Shown one piece after another: positions 44,146 through 54,400 of a stretch of DNA of 64,000 nucleotides. The translations under genes were made by a program, and so were the position numbers. Source of the DNA: Roseateles noduli (GTDB taxonomy: Bacteria > Pseudomonadota > Gammaproteobacteria > Burkholderiales > Burkholderiaceae_C); contig NIOE01000013.1 of the NCBI GenBank assembly GCA_002205125.1, positions 186,001 to 250,000 on the forward strand, in the 5' to 3' direction. Positions within the stretch are counted from its first letter, which is position 1; every line of letters starts with the position of its first letter. The notes below the pieces were generated by a model, which worked only from the letters and a program-made list of their open reading frames with translations, was not told the origin of the DNA and made no database searches.

Positions 44146-45233
44146 GCCTGACCGCCTTCCAGCGCGGCGAGCTGCTCCGCGGCCTGCGCCTGCTGCAGCC
44201 CCTGCAGGACGTCGTCGAGGTCGCCGTCCATGATCGCGCCGAGCTTGTAGAGCGTCAGGTTGATCCGGTGGTCGGTCAGGCGCCCCTGGGGGAAGTTGTA
44301 GGTGCGGATGCGGTCGCTGCGGTCGCCGGTGCCGACGAGGCTCTTGCGCTGCGCGGCCTCCTTGGCGGCGCGCTCGTTGCGGTCCTTGTCGCGCAGCCGC
44401 GCGGCGAGCACCGCCATCGCCTTGGCCTTGTTGCGGTGCTGGCTGCGGTCGTCCTGGCACTCGGCGACCAGGCCGGTCGGCAGGTGCGTGATCCGGATCG
44501 CGCTGTCGGTCTTGTTGACGTGCTGTCCGCCCGCGCCGCTGGCGCGGAAGGTGTCGATGCGCAGCTCGGCGGGATTGAGCTGGATCTCCTCGGCCTCGTC
44601 GGGTTCCGCCATCACCGCGACCGTGCAGGCGCTGGTGTGGATGCGCCCCTGCGATTCGGTGGCGGGCACGCGCTGCACGCGGTGGCCGCCCGATTCGAAC
44701 TTCATCTGCCCGTACACGCCGTCGCCGTCCAGGCGCAGCACGATTTCCTTGTAGCCGCCCAGGTCCGACTCGCTCGTCGACAGCACCTCGCAACGCCAGC
44801 CGCGTCCTTCGGCGAAGCGGGTATACATGCGGGTCAGATCGCCGGCGAAGAGCGCCGACTCGTCGCCGCCCGCGCCGGCGCGGATTTCGAGGAACGCGGG
44901 TCTGTCGTCATCCGGATCGCGAGGGATGAGCGCGAGCTGCAGTTCCTGGTCGAGCTGCGCCAGATCGGCCTCGGCGCCGGCGATCTCCTCGCGGGCCATC
45001 TCGATCATGTCGGCATCGCCGCTGTCGAGCAGCTCGCGCGCCGCGACGAGGTCCTGCTCGCGCTGCACGTAGCGCCGGTAGCGCTCGACCAGCGAGGACA
45101 CCTCCGACTGCTCGCGCGTCAGCGCGCGGTAGCGCTTCATGTCGGCGGCGGCGCTGCCGTCGGCCAGGGTGCTGTCGAGCTCCGCCAGCCGGTAGCCGAG
45201 GCGGTCGAACTTCTGGCGCAGGGCGTCTTTCAT
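44142..45233 (-). CDS. prfA: Peptide chain release factor 1
   Basis: This 363-residue RF1 reads UAA and UAG stops. The codon-recognition PAT motif is in VQRVPATES, and the catalytic GGQ in [15 protein letters not shown]. Length is normal. It is coupled to prmC downstream, with hemA upstream on the same strand, the standard hemA-prfA-prmC order. Confidence 0.97.
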   Translation of the reverse strand: MKDALRQKFDRLGYRLAELDSTLADGSAAADMKRYRALTREQSEVSSLVERYRRYVQREQDLVAARELLDSGDADMIEMAREEIAGAEADLAQLDQELQLALIPRDPDDDRPAFLEIRAGAGGDESALFAGDLTRMYTRFAEGRGWRCEVLSTSESDLGGYKEIVLRLDGDGVYGQMKFESGGHRVQRVPATESQGRIHTSACTVAVMAEPDEAEEIQLNPAELRIDTFRASGAGGQHVNKTDSAIRITHLPTGLVAECQDDRSQHRNKAKAMAVLAARLRDKDRNERAAKEAAQRKSLVGTGDRSDRIRTYNFPQGRLTDHRINLTLYKLGAIMDGDLDDVLQGLQQAQAAEQLAALEGGQA

Positions 45234-45359
45234 GGGAATGGGCGGCGAGGGCGGGGAGAACGAAGCGGCGGAGGGGCGATCGGTCGATGGACCGGGAGCA
45301 GGGCGGCACGGTGTGCCGAAGAGCAGCCGGCGCCGGCCGCTCGCGCGCGGAACGCGCCG

Positions 45360-46688
45360 CTACGAGTCCGCTTCTTCGCCGAGCGCGTCCGGGCGGGCGC
45401 CCGAGGTCTTTGCGCCGCCGCGCAGAAACAGCCGCGACACGGTCTGTGCCATCTGCAGGCGCTGCTCGCCGTCGCTGCCGTTGAGTTCGGCCATGGCGCC
45501 GTGGAGCATCTTCTGCGTCAGTCCGCGCGCCAGTGCATCCAGCACGCTGTCGATGTCCTCGCCCTTGGCGATCAGCTTGCGCGCGCGCTGGATCTCAGCC
45601 TGGCGCCAGCTGTCGGCCTGCTGGTGCAGGGCCTGGATCAGCGGCACCGTGTGGCGCTGGCCGAGCCAGTGGACGAAGCTCTGGACGCCCGACTCGATGA
45701 TGGCTTCCGCCTGCTGGACGGCGGCCTGCCGCTTCTCGCCGGCGGTCTGGACCAGCTTGGACAGATCGTCCACGGTGTAGAGGTAGACGTCGTCCAGCTT
45801 GGCGACTTCCTGTTCGATGTCGCGCGGCACCGCCAGGTCGACCATGAACATGGGCTTGTGGCGGCGCTTCTTCAGCGCGCGTTCGACGGCGCCCAGGCCG
45901 ATCAGCGGCAGGCTGGACGCGGTGCAGGAGATCACCGCGTCGAATTCGTGCAGGCGGTCCGGCAGGTCGGCCAGCCGGAAGGCTTCGCCGCCCAGCTGAT
46001 GGGCGAGCTTCTCGCCGCGTTCCTGCGTGCGGTTGGCGATGGCGATGGTCTTGGGCGACTTGGCGGCGAAGTGCGTGCCGACCAGTTCGATCATCTCGCC
46101 GGCGCCGACCAGCAGCACCTTGATGTCGGCGAGGTTCTCGAACAGCTGCGAGGCCAGCCGGACCGAGGCCGCGGCCATGCTGATCGAGTGGCTGCCGATC
46201 TCCGTCGAGCTGCGGACTTCCTTGGCCACCGAGAAGCTGCGCTGGAACAGCTGGTGCAGCGTGGTGCCGAGCGTGCCGGCGGTGTCGGCCTCGCGCACGG
46301 CCTGCTTGAGCTGGCCGAGGATCTGCGGTTCGCCCAGCACCATCGAGTCCAGCCCGCTGGCGACCCGGAAGGCGTGGCGCGCCGCGGCGCCGTCTTCGAC
46401 CACGTAGGAGTGGTCCATCAGCATCGTGCTGCCGACGCCGCCGACCTGGGCCAGCCAGTCGACGGCGGGGCGGACCATGTCGGCGTCGCCGGCCACGTAG
46501 AGCTCGGTGCGGTTGCAGGTGGAGAGGATGGCGGCTTCCGCGGCGGCCGTGCGGCGGCGCTGGCCGCTGCCGATCTGGTCCTGGAAGCGCAGCAGCGTCG
46601 GGGCCAGTTGCTCGAGCGTGAACGCGAAACGGCCGCGCAGATCGAGCGGCGCGGACGTGTGGTTCAGACCCAGGGCAAAGACGGACAT
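45360..46688 (-). CDS. hemA: Glutamyl-tRNA reductase
   Basis: This 442-residue enzyme reduces glutamyl-tRNA to glutamate-1-semialdehyde, the first committed step of C5 haem synthesis. LGLNHTSAPLDLRGR is at the N-terminus, catalytic Cys58 is in LSTCNRTELY, and the NADP-binding VLLVGAGEMIELV follows. The C-terminal dimerisation domain is Gln/Glu-rich. The gap to prfA (126 bases) has no gene. Confidence 0.97.
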   Translation of the reverse strand: MSVFALGLNHTSAPLDLRGRFAFTLEQLAPTLLRFQDQIGSGQRRRTAAAEAAILSTCNRTELYVAGDADMVRPAVDWLAQVGGVGSTMLMDHSYVVEDGAAARHAFRVASGLDSMVLGEPQILGQLKQAVREADTAGTLGTTLHQLFQRSFSVAKEVRSSTEIGSHSISMAAASVRLASQLFENLADIKVLLVGAGEMIELVGTHFAAKSPKTIAIANRTQERGEKLAHQLGGEAFRLADLPDRLHEFDAVISCTASSLPLIGLGAVERALKKRRHKPMFMVDLAVPRDIEQEVAKLDDVYLYTVDDLSKLVQTAGEKRQAAVQQAEAIIESGVQSFVHWLGQRHTVPLIQALHQQADSWRQAEIQRARKLIAKGEDIDSVLDALARGLTQKMLHGAMAELNGSDGEQRLQMAQTVSRLFLRGGAKTSGARPDALGEEADS

Positions 46689-46829
46689 GCAGCGATTATA
46701 AAATTCCTGCCCGACCCGTGTCTCGCACGGGCCTTGGCGGCGCGCTCATCGCCCCGGGATGCGTCAAGGAAAGGCGCGTTTCGACCGCCGTCCCGTTACA
46801 TCTACCTCTCGCCCGGAGCGAACCGACCC

Positions 46830-47102
46830 GTGGATCCACTCGACGCCGTCTGGCATTTCGGCAACCTGTTCCTGCCCGCCTGGGGTGTCGCGGCGCTGAT
46901 GGCCGCTGCCCTGAAGTTGATCTGGCGGGACACCGTCTCCGGCATGCGCTGGCGCACTCTGGCCTTGTGGGGTGGCGTCGGCGGCACGCTCGGCCTGTTC
47001 GCCGCGCTGATGCTCACCGGGGCCGACGGCACCATGGTCGGCTACGGCCTGATGCTGATCGGCATCACCGCCACGCAGTGGGGCGTCAGTTACAAACGCT
47101 GA
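46830..47102 (+). CDS. Small inner-membrane protein of unknown function
   Basis: This 90-residue protein begins at GTG 46830 (MDPLDAVWHFGNLFLPAWGVAALMAAALKLIWRD in outline) and has about three hydrophobic helices. The last helix ends TATQWGVSYKR. GGAG lies 11 bases before the GTG. The gene diverges from hemA and converges on miaB. I do not recognise a characterised family; reading-frame quality and membrane pattern support a real gene. Confidence 0.7.
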   Translation: MDPLDAVWHFGNLFLPAWGVAALMAAALKLIWRDTVSGMRWRTLALWGGVGGTLGLFAALMLTGADGTMVGYGLMLIGITATQWGVSYKR

Positions 47103-47176
47103 ATCGGGCTGAGCGCGGTCCGGCGCCACGCGCTACCGCTTTCGAGTGAGGCGCGAGGCGCCCGGCCCTTCAGCCC

Positions 47177-48517
47177 TCAGCCCTGCAGATCCTCGGTCAC
47201 CGGCACCTCGCCGCGCAGCGAATGCGCGAAGGCCTCGGTGACCTGCATCGGGATGATCCGGTGCATCAGGCGTTCGTGGCCCTTGAAGTTGACGATGCGG
47301 TTGCACTCGGTGCGGCCCATCAGCTCGGTGGCGTCGCGGCGGGCGTGGCCCGAGACCAGCACCGGCACGGTCTTGCCGACCATGCTGTGGTTGTAGCGGA
47401 TGGCGGTCGCCTCGATCTCGGCCTGCAGTTCCTGCAGGCGGCGGACCTTCACCTCGTGCGGCGTGTCGTCGGCCAGGTTGGCCGCCGGCGTGCCGGGACG
47501 CGGGCTGAAGATGAAGCTGAACGACGCGTCGAAGCCGATGTCGCGCACCAGCTGCATGGTCTTGGCATGGTCCTCGTCGGTCTCGCCGGGGAACCCGACG
47601 ATGAAGTCCGAGGCGATGCGGATGTCCGGCCGGATGGCGCGCAGCTTGCGCACGATGCTCTTGAACTGCAGCGTGGTGTAGCCGCGCTTCATCGCCATCA
47701 GGATGCGGTCCGAGCCGTGCTGCACCGGCAGGTGCACGTGGTTCACGAGCTTGGGGATCGTGGCGTAGGCGTCGATCAGGCGCTGGCTGAACTCGTTGGG
47801 ATGGCTGGTGGTGTAGCGGATGCGCTCGATGCCGGGGATCTCGGCGACGTATTCGAGCAGCAGCGCGAAGTCGGCGATCTCGTCCGTGCCGCCCATGGCG
47901 CCGCGATACGCGTTCACGTTCTGGCCGAGCAGCGTCACTTCCTTGACGCCCTGGTCGGCCAGTCCGGCGACTTCCTCGAGCACGTCCTCGAAGGGTCTGC
48001 TGACCTCCTCGCCGCGGGTGTAGGGCACGACGCAGTAGGAGCAGTACTTCGAGCAGCCCTCCATGATGGACACGAAGGCCGAGGCGCCTTCGACCTTGGC
48101 CGGCGGCAGGTGGTCGAACTTCTCGATCTCGGGGAAGGAGATGTCGACCTGCGGGCGCGACTGCTGCTGGCGCTGCGCCAGCATCTGCGGCAGGCGGTGC
48201 AGGGTCTGCGGCCCGAAGACGACGTCGACGTAGGGCGCGCGTTCGATGATCGCCGCGCCTTCCTGGCTGGCGACGCAGCCGCCGACGCCGATCATCACGC
48301 CCTTGGCCTTCAGATGCTTGATGCGGCCAAGGTCGGAGAACACCTTCTCCTGGGCCTTCTCGCGGACCGAGCAGGTGTTGAACAGCACCAGGTCGGCCTG
48401 ATCGACATCGGTGGTGGGCTCGTAGCCTTCGGCGGCGCGCAGGACGTCGGCCATCTTGTCCGAGTCGTACTCGTTCATCTGGCAGCCGAAGGTCTTGATG
48501 AAGACTTTCTTGCTCAT
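47177..48517 (-). CDS. miaB: tRNA-2-methylthio-N6-dimethylallyladenosine synthase MiaB
   Basis: This 446-residue radical-SAM methylthiotransferase modifies A37 of tRNAs that read codons starting with U. The N-terminal MTTase domain begins [19 protein letters not shown]. The radical-SAM cluster is [17 protein letters not shown], and a C-terminal TRAM domain follows. Two clusters of three Cys are expected and visible. Length is standard. Confidence 0.97.
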   Translation of the reverse strand: MSKKVFIKTFGCQMNEYDSDKMADVLRAAEGYEPTTDVDQADLVLFNTCSVREKAQEKVFSDLGRIKHLKAKGVMIGVGGCVASQEGAAIIERAPYVDVVFGPQTLHRLPQMLAQRQQQSRPQVDISFPEIEKFDHLPPAKVEGASAFVSIMEGCSKYCSYCVVPYTRGEEVSRPFEDVLEEVAGLADQGVKEVTLLGQNVNAYRGAMGGTDEIADFALLLEYVAEIPGIERIRYTTSHPNEFSQRLIDAYATIPKLVNHVHLPVQHGSDRILMAMKRGYTTLQFKSIVRKLRAIRPDIRIASDFIVGFPGETDEDHAKTMQLVRDIGFDASFSFIFSPRPGTPAANLADDTPHEVKVRRLQELQAEIEATAIRYNHSMVGKTVPVLVSGHARRDATELMGRTECNRIVNFKGHERLMHRIIPMQVTEAFAHSLRGEVPVTEDLQG

Positions 48518-48610
48518 GGGGAGCTCCGGGAATAGGGATGAATGCGGCGGCCCCGCGCGGTGCGCCTGCCCGGGGAATGGACGGCGCGACGCGGGTGCGG
48601 GCTCAGTGGC

Positions 48611-49075
48611 TCAGGGCTTGCGCCAGACCTGGCTGGCCTGGTCGAACACCAGCTTGGAGGCCTGGTCCGGCGTGGTCGGCCAGGTCTTGTTGGCCAGTTC
48701 GATGTCGTTCAGGACCCAGATGTCCATGAGCAGGCCGTTCATGTCCCAGGTGTAGAGCACGACGGCCTTCTGCTGGAAGAGCGAGCCGGGCGTGGCGACC
48801 TGGTCGACCGCGTTGCGGATGCGCGCGCCGGGCGCGAGGCGCGCCGGCTTGCCGTTGAGCTGCACGTCGGGCGTGACGCCGAAGACGATCTCGCCGCGCA
48901 GCGCGCGCTGCGGGAAGAAGCGGTGGCCCGGAGCGATCTGGGCCTGGGCGGGCGTCGTCGTCGCGATCGCGGCGAGGCCGCCGAAGGCTGCGACGAGCGA
49001 GAACAGGGCGGTGCTGGCGGCCGTCGCCATCATCGAACGACGGCGGGGCAGGGCGGGCGAGGCACAGCGGTACAT
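48611..49075 (-). CDS. Secreted protein of unknown function
   Basis: This 154-residue protein has a signal peptide ending PAQAQ (residue ~46) after a basic start (MYRCASPALPRRRS). The mature part reads APGHRFFPQRALRGEIVFG, then LAPGARIRNAVDQ and a C-terminal QVWRKP. It resembles uncharacterised conserved proteins of Burkholderiales from memory, without a known role. An overlapping frame on the same strand (48603-49115) is Arg/Pro-rich and rejected. It lies 93 bases downstream of the L,D-transpeptidase-like gene region and just ahead of miaB. Confidence 0.7.
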   Translation of the reverse strand: MYRCASPALPRRRSMMATAASTALFSLVAAFGGLAAIATTTPAQAQIAPGHRFFPQRALRGEIVFGVTPDVQLNGKPARLAPGARIRNAVDQVATPGSLFQQKAVVLYTWDMNGLLMDIWVLNDIELANKTWPTTPDQASKLVFDQASQVWRKP

Positions 49076-49204
49076 GGTGTAGATCCAGTGGCTGCGGAAA
49101 TGCGCAAGGGCGCAAGTGTAGCGGGCGAGGTCGCGCCGCCGACGGGGTCGGGGTGCCGGTTGCCTCTCGTTTCCGCCCGTCGTTCCAGCGGCCCGATTGG
49201 CGCT

Positions 49205-49933
49205 TCAGAGGCGCCCGGTGGCCGTGTTCTGCGCGACGGCCGCGGGACCGGGTTCGGGCAGCACGTAGACGACGCCCGGTCCGCGGCCGAGCACCGGCGC
49301 GACGACGCGGTCGAAGAACTCGCCCGCGACGACGACGCAGCCCAGCGAGATGCGGTTGTCATCCGGCGAAGGCGAGGCGAGGCGCTCGGCGCGGCGCTCG
49401 TAGGCCGGGCTCGGACGGAGACGGTGGATGGCGAACGCCGCGTCGTAATCGACCCAGATGACGGTCTCGCCTTTGAGATTGGGACCCGGTTGACTGTCGT
49501 AGCGACCGGACGGGGTCGTGCGCAGGCTCGCCGGAATGCCGGTGCTGACCATCTGGCCGACGCCGGGGGCGACGGTGTCGCCGCGGGCCAGCCCCAGCAG
49601 CGCCGGCGCGGCGCCGACCAGTTGGCCGTCGGCATTGAAGACGAAGAGCTTGGCTTCCTTCTTGTCGACGACAGCGAAGGGGCGACCCTTGGCGTCGAAG
49701 CCCTCGAACGCCGCGCGGGCCGCGGCGCGGGCCTCAGGCGACGCGGCCTCGCCGTGGAAGTCGACAGCGAGCGGCGCGATGTGCGCGGAAGGCGGCTGAA
49801 GCTGCTGGAGCGGTTGCTGAAGCGCGGGTTCGGCGCGAGCGCCGGGTGAGCCCAGCACGGCCGCGATGACCGCAGCCATCGCCATCCCTGTCCACACCGC
49901 CTTCGACGGACCCGACGAACTGATCGACTTCAT
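49205..49933 (-). CDS. L,D-transpeptidase-like periplasmic protein
   Basis: This 242-residue protein has a signal peptide (cleaved after GARA, residue ~34) and a YkuD-like fold. FAVVDKKEAKLFVFNADGQLVGAAPALLG starts the domain, His170 precedes, and ISLGCVVVAGEF carries Ser197 and the likely nucleophile Cys199. Canonical L,D-transpeptidases have Arg after the Cys-Val; here Val replaces it, so activity is not certain. These enzymes cross-link peptidoglycan or attach lipoprotein. ATG 49933 is chosen because it starts the signal peptide. Confidence 0.8.
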   Translation of the reverse strand: MKSISSSGPSKAVWTGMAMAAVIAAVLGSPGARAEPALQQPLQQLQPPSAHIAPLAVDFHGEAASPEARAAARAAFEGFDAKGRPFAVVDKKEAKLFVFNADGQLVGAAPALLGLARGDTVAPGVGQMVSTGIPASLRTTPSGRYDSQPGPNLKGETVIWVDYDAAFAIHRLRPSPAYERRAERLASPSPDDNRISLGCVVVAGEFFDRVVAPVLGRGPGVVYVLPEPGPAAVAQNTATGRL

Positions 49934-50111
49934 ACTGCCCGATGTCCTTCTGGCGGACGTTCTGACATGCGCCGACAAAGGCCGGGCGAGTCCGCTGGGG
50001 CCGCATATTAAGGAGCAACGGGTTGTTTCAACGGTCGATCTGTCGGCAAAAACGGGAGGACTTTCCCGGGAATTTGTAAGACGTGCGGGCTGCGGCACGA
50101 ATCGACGTACG

Positions 50112-51083
50112 TTAGGTGCGCGATAGGAACTTCTCACGCCCCTGCGCTTCCGCAGCCGCCAGTTCCTTGACGCTGAGGACGTAGTCGTTGCTGTCAGCGA
50201 GACGCTCGATGGCCAGATCGATGAAGGCGCGCACGCGCGCCGGTTGCGCGCTGCGGCTGCCCCAATAGACATGCAGGCTGGAAGGCGCGGCCACATGCCG
50301 CGTCAGCAGCGGCACCAGCCGCCCCGCGCGGATGTGGGCGGCGACGCTGATGCTGGTCATCATGCTGATCACCTGACCGCCGAGCAGGGCGTCGAATTCG
50401 AGTTCTTCATCGTTGACGCAGAGCGCCGGCGTGATCGGCTGCGCGGCGACCGCCTTCCCGACCTTGACGGTCCAGGCGACGATGCGGCCCTCGGGATGGC
50501 GGAAGGTGCTGCAGCGGTGCGCGGCCAGTTCGTCCAGCGTCTGCGGCGCGCCGTGCTTGCGCAGGTAGGCCGGTGTCGCGCAGATGATCCCTTGCACGGG
50601 GAACAGCCGCCGCGCGATGACGCCGTCCGCCGGCGACGGGCCGATGCGGAAGCCCACGTCGACGCGGTCCTCGACCCAGTTGCCGATGTCGTCGGAGAGC
50701 TGGACCTCAGGGCGCACGTCCGGATGGCGCGTGCAGAACTCGTCCAGCAGCGCCCACAGCGCCGGCCGGAACGCCGAACGCGGACCGACGATGCGCAGCG
50801 GGCCGGCGATCTCGTCCTTGGCCTCGCGCACGTTCTCGATCGCGCGATGCAGCCAGCCCAGCGCGGGCCGCACGCTGTCCAGGAACTGGCGGCCCTCGTC
50901 GGTCAGCGCCATGTTGCGCGTCGTGCGATGGAACAGCCGCACGCCAAGGTGCTGCTCGAGCTGCGCCAGCGCCTGGCTCGCCGCCTGCGGCGTGATGCCC
51001 TGCGCAGTCGCGGCGCGCCGCAGGCTGCCCAGTTCGGCAGTGCGGACGAAGGTCGTGATGGCGCGGAGTTCGTTGACGGGCAT
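50112..51083 (-). CDS. LysR-family transcriptional regulator
   Basis: This 323-residue regulator has the N-terminal winged helix-turn-helix (ITTFVRTAELGSLRRAATAQGITPQAASQALAQLE, residues 7-42). A substrate-binding domain follows, with GPLRIVGPRSAF near residue 93. It reads divergently from the RND efflux operon, so it likely regulates it and itself. ATG 51083 gives the standard N-terminus. The inducer is unknown. Confidence 0.93.
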   Translation of the reverse strand: MPVNELRAITTFVRTAELGSLRRAATAQGITPQAASQALAQLEQHLGVRLFHRTTRNMALTDEGRQFLDSVRPALGWLHRAIENVREAKDEIAGPLRIVGPRSAFRPALWALLDEFCTRHPDVRPEVQLSDDIGNWVEDRVDVGFRIGPSPADGVIARRLFPVQGIICATPAYLRKHGAPQTLDELAAHRCSTFRHPEGRIVAWTVKVGKAVAAQPITPALCVNDEELEFDALLGGQVISMMTSISVAAHIRAGRLVPLLTRHVAAPSSLHVYWGSRSAQPARVRAFIDLAIERLADSNDYVLSVKELAAAEAQGREKFLSRT

Positions 51084-51487
51084 GGCGTGAGGATGACCGA
51101 TGCGGGATCGCCGGATTATCAAGTTCCGCTTGCCAATCCTTCAATGCGGACCCCTCTAGCGGCTTGCCAATCACCTGCCTACAGTCCGGCCTGCCGAGCC
51201 CGTGCCCCCGCGGTCAGACGAGCAAGTCGTCGATCCGGAGATTCGAGCGGGGGGCGTGCGGCAGTCGGGCAGGCGCCAGGCGGTCGGGAAGGGGCGTGCA
51301 TCGCCCGGTTTTCGCACCACGCCGATGCATGCCGCCCAATCGGGGGGTGAGTGACCCCGTACGCGTACGGTCATTACCGATCAGCAATACATGGGCGCGT
51401 GCCGACACACAAAATCCGCGCTCGACAAGACCGGAAAACGGTCGTCCACCAGAGAGCAACGATGACAACGATCGTGGGAATCCGTCC
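51084..51487. promoter_or_regulatory. Divergent regulatory region lysR / RND operon
   Basis: About 400 bases without a gene. It contains an 11-bp direct repeat GCTTGCCAATC at 51128-51138 and 51162-51172, near the lysR start. It also holds a perfect 14-bp palindrome CCGTACGCGTACGG at 51357-51370, about 120 bases before the RND gene. These are plausible operator sites, but no factor is assigned. Confidence 0.5.
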
Positions 51488-54400
51488 ATGCTGATGGCCG
51501 CCGTGCGCGTCGCGCTGCGACGCCCTTACACCTTCTTCGTGCTGGCGCTGCTGCTGCTGATCATCGGCCCGCTGGCGGCCGTGCGCACGCCCACCGACAT
51601 CTTCCCGGAGATCCGGGTGCCGGTCATCGCGGTGGCCTGGCAGTTCACCGGACTGCCGCCGGACCAGATGGCCGGGCGCATCTCGACGCTGTTCCAGCGC
51701 ACGCTGACGACCACCGTCAACGACATCGAGCACATCGAGGCCAACACCTATCCCGGCGTCTCGGTGGTGAAGATCTTCTTCCAGCCGGGCGTGAACATCG
51801 CGGTGGCCAACGCGCAGGTGACCGCTGTCGCGCAGGTCGCCGTGCGGCAGATGCCGGCCGGCACCACGCCGCCGCTGATCCTGAACTACAACGCCGCCAC
51901 GGTGCCCATCCTGCAGCTTGCGCTGTCGGGCAAGGGCCTGTCGGAGCAGCAGCTCTTCGACCTCGGCTTCAACACGATCCGTACGCCGCTGGTGACCGTG
52001 CCCGGCGCGGCGATCCCGCTGCCCTACGGCGGCAAGCAGCGTCAGGTGCAGATCGACGTGAATCCCGCCGCGCTGCAGGCGCGCGGGCTGTCGGCGCAGG
52101 ACGTGGCCACCGCGCTGGCCACGCAGAACGTGCTCACGCCGATCGGTACGCAGAAGATCGGCGAACTCGAATACACGCTGCAGCTCAACAGCGCGCCGTC
52201 CGCGATCGAGGAACTGGGCCGGCTGCCGGTGAAGGTGGTCAACGGCTCCACGATCTACCTGCGCGACGTCGCCGACGTGCACGACGGCAATGCGCCGCAG
52301 ACCAACATCGTCCATGTGGACGGCGGGCGCTCGGTGCTGATGTCGGTGCTGAAGAATGGTGCGGCGTCCACGCTCGCGATCGTCGACGGCGTGCGCGCCA
52401 AGCTCGGCGAACTGCGACCGTCGCTGCCCGATGAGCTGGAGGTCAAGCCGATCAACGACCAGTCCGTCTTCGTGCGCGCCGCCATCAAGGGCGTCGCGAT
52501 CGAGGGCGCCATCGCCGCGGCGCTGACCAGCCTGATGATCCTGCTGTTCCTGGGCAGCTGGCGCTCGACGGTGATCATCGCGGTGTCGATCCCGCTGTCC
52601 ATCCTGGGATCCATCATCGGCCTGGCGGCGATCGGCGAGACGCTCAACCTGATGACGCTGGGCGGACTCGCGCTCGCGGTGGGCATCCTGGTCGACGACG
52701 CGACGGTGACCATCGAGAACATCAACTGGCACCTGGAGCACGGCAAGGGCGTCGAGGAATCGATCATGGACGGCGCGCAGCAGATCGTGACGCCGGCCTT
52801 CGTCTCGCTGCTGTGCATCTGCATCGTGTTCATCCCGATGTTCTTCCTGGAAGGCGTGTCGCGCTTCCTGTTCGTGCCGATGGCCGAGGCGGTGATCTTC
52901 GCGATGGTGTGCTCGTTCATCCTGTCGCGCACGCTCGTGCCGACGATGGCCAAGTACCTGCTGCATCCGCATGCGCCGCTGACCGACGGTCACGGGCATC
53001 TGTCGCAGCCGCCGTCGCGCAATCCGCTGGTGCGCTTCCAGCGCAACTTCGAGGCCCGCTTCGAGCGCGTACGCGAGGGCTACCGCCGCATGCTCGAGAC
53101 CGCGCTGGCGAGCAAGAAGACTTTCCTGATCGGCTTCGCGGTGGTGGTGCTGGCGTCCTTCGCGCTGGTGCCCTTCATCGGCAGCAACTTCTTCCCGCAG
53201 GTCGACTCCGGTCAGATCCTGATGCACGCGCGGGTGCCGGTGGGCACGCGCGTCGAGGAGACCGCCGCGCGCTTCGCGAAGATCGAGCAGGCGATCCGCC
53301 GCGTGATCCCGTCCGAAAAGATCGAGACCATGGTCGACAACATCGGCCTGCCGCCGTCGTCGATCAACCTGACCTACAACAACACCGGCGTGCTGGGCAC
53401 CTCCGACGGCGACTTCCAGATCGCGCTGAAGGAAGGCCACGCGCCCACGGCCGACTACGTGCGCCAGCTGCGCCAGGTTCTGCCGCGCGAGTTCCCGGAC
53501 ACGACCTTCTCGTTCCCGCCGGCCGACATCGTCAGCCAGATCCTGAACTTCGGCGCGCCCGCGCCCATCGACGTGCAGGTGCGGGGGCGCGACGTCGAGT
53601 CCAACTTCGCCTACGCGCAGCAGCTGCTCAAGCGCATCAAGGCGATCCCCGGCGTGGCCGACGCGCGCATCCAGCAGTCCAACAAGGCGCCGACCTTCAA
53701 CGTCGACGTCGACCGCACGCAGGCGCAGCTGCAAGGCCTGACCACGCGCGACGTCGCCAACAGCCTGGTCGTGAACCTGGCCGGCAGCAGCCAGGTCGCG
53801 CCGACCTTCTGGCTGAATCCGCAGAACGGCGTCAGCTACTCGATCGTCATGCAGACGCCGCAGCACCAGCTGGATTCGCTGGCCTCGCTGAGCAACCTGC
53901 CCATCGGCAATGGCAGCCAGCCGGGGACCTCGACGCTCGGCGGCGTGGCGACCTTCCAGCGCGTCAACAGCCCGGCGCTGATCAGCCAGTACGACGTCGC
54001 GACGATGGTGCAGATCCACGCGACGACGCAGGACCGCGACCTCGGTGCCGTCGCGCGCGACATCCGCAAGGTGCTCGCCGACACGCAGGCCGACGTGCCC
54101 AAGGGCTCGAACGTGCAACTGCTCGGCCAGGTGCGCACGATGGACCGCGCGTTCTCGGGCCTGCTGTTCGGGCTGCTCGGCGCGGTGGTGCTGATCTACC
54201 TGCTGATCGTCGTGAACTTCCAGTCCTGGCTGGACCCGGCGGTGATCGTGTCGGCGCTGCCCGCGGCGCTGGCCGGCATCGTGTGGATGCTATTCGCGAC
54301 CGGGACGACCTTGTCGGTGCCCGCGCTGACGGGGGCGATCATGTGCATGGGCGTGGCGACCGCCAACAGCGTGCTGGTGATCAGCTTCGCGCGGGAGCGG

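Noticed and set aside
44268-47102. 944-codon plus-strand frame covering prfA and hemA
   Set aside because: Only its last 90 codons (from GTG 46830) look like protein; the rest is antisense to prfA and hemA.
48603-49115. Alternative 170-residue minus-strand frame overlapping the secreted protein at 48611-49075
   Set aside because: It lacks a signal peptide and is Arg/Pro-rich. The 154-residue frame has a clean signal peptide and normal composition.
51374-54118. 914-codon minus-strand frame opposite the RND permease
   Set aside because: It is antisense to a clear RND transporter and shows only Arg/His/Asp-rich sequence.
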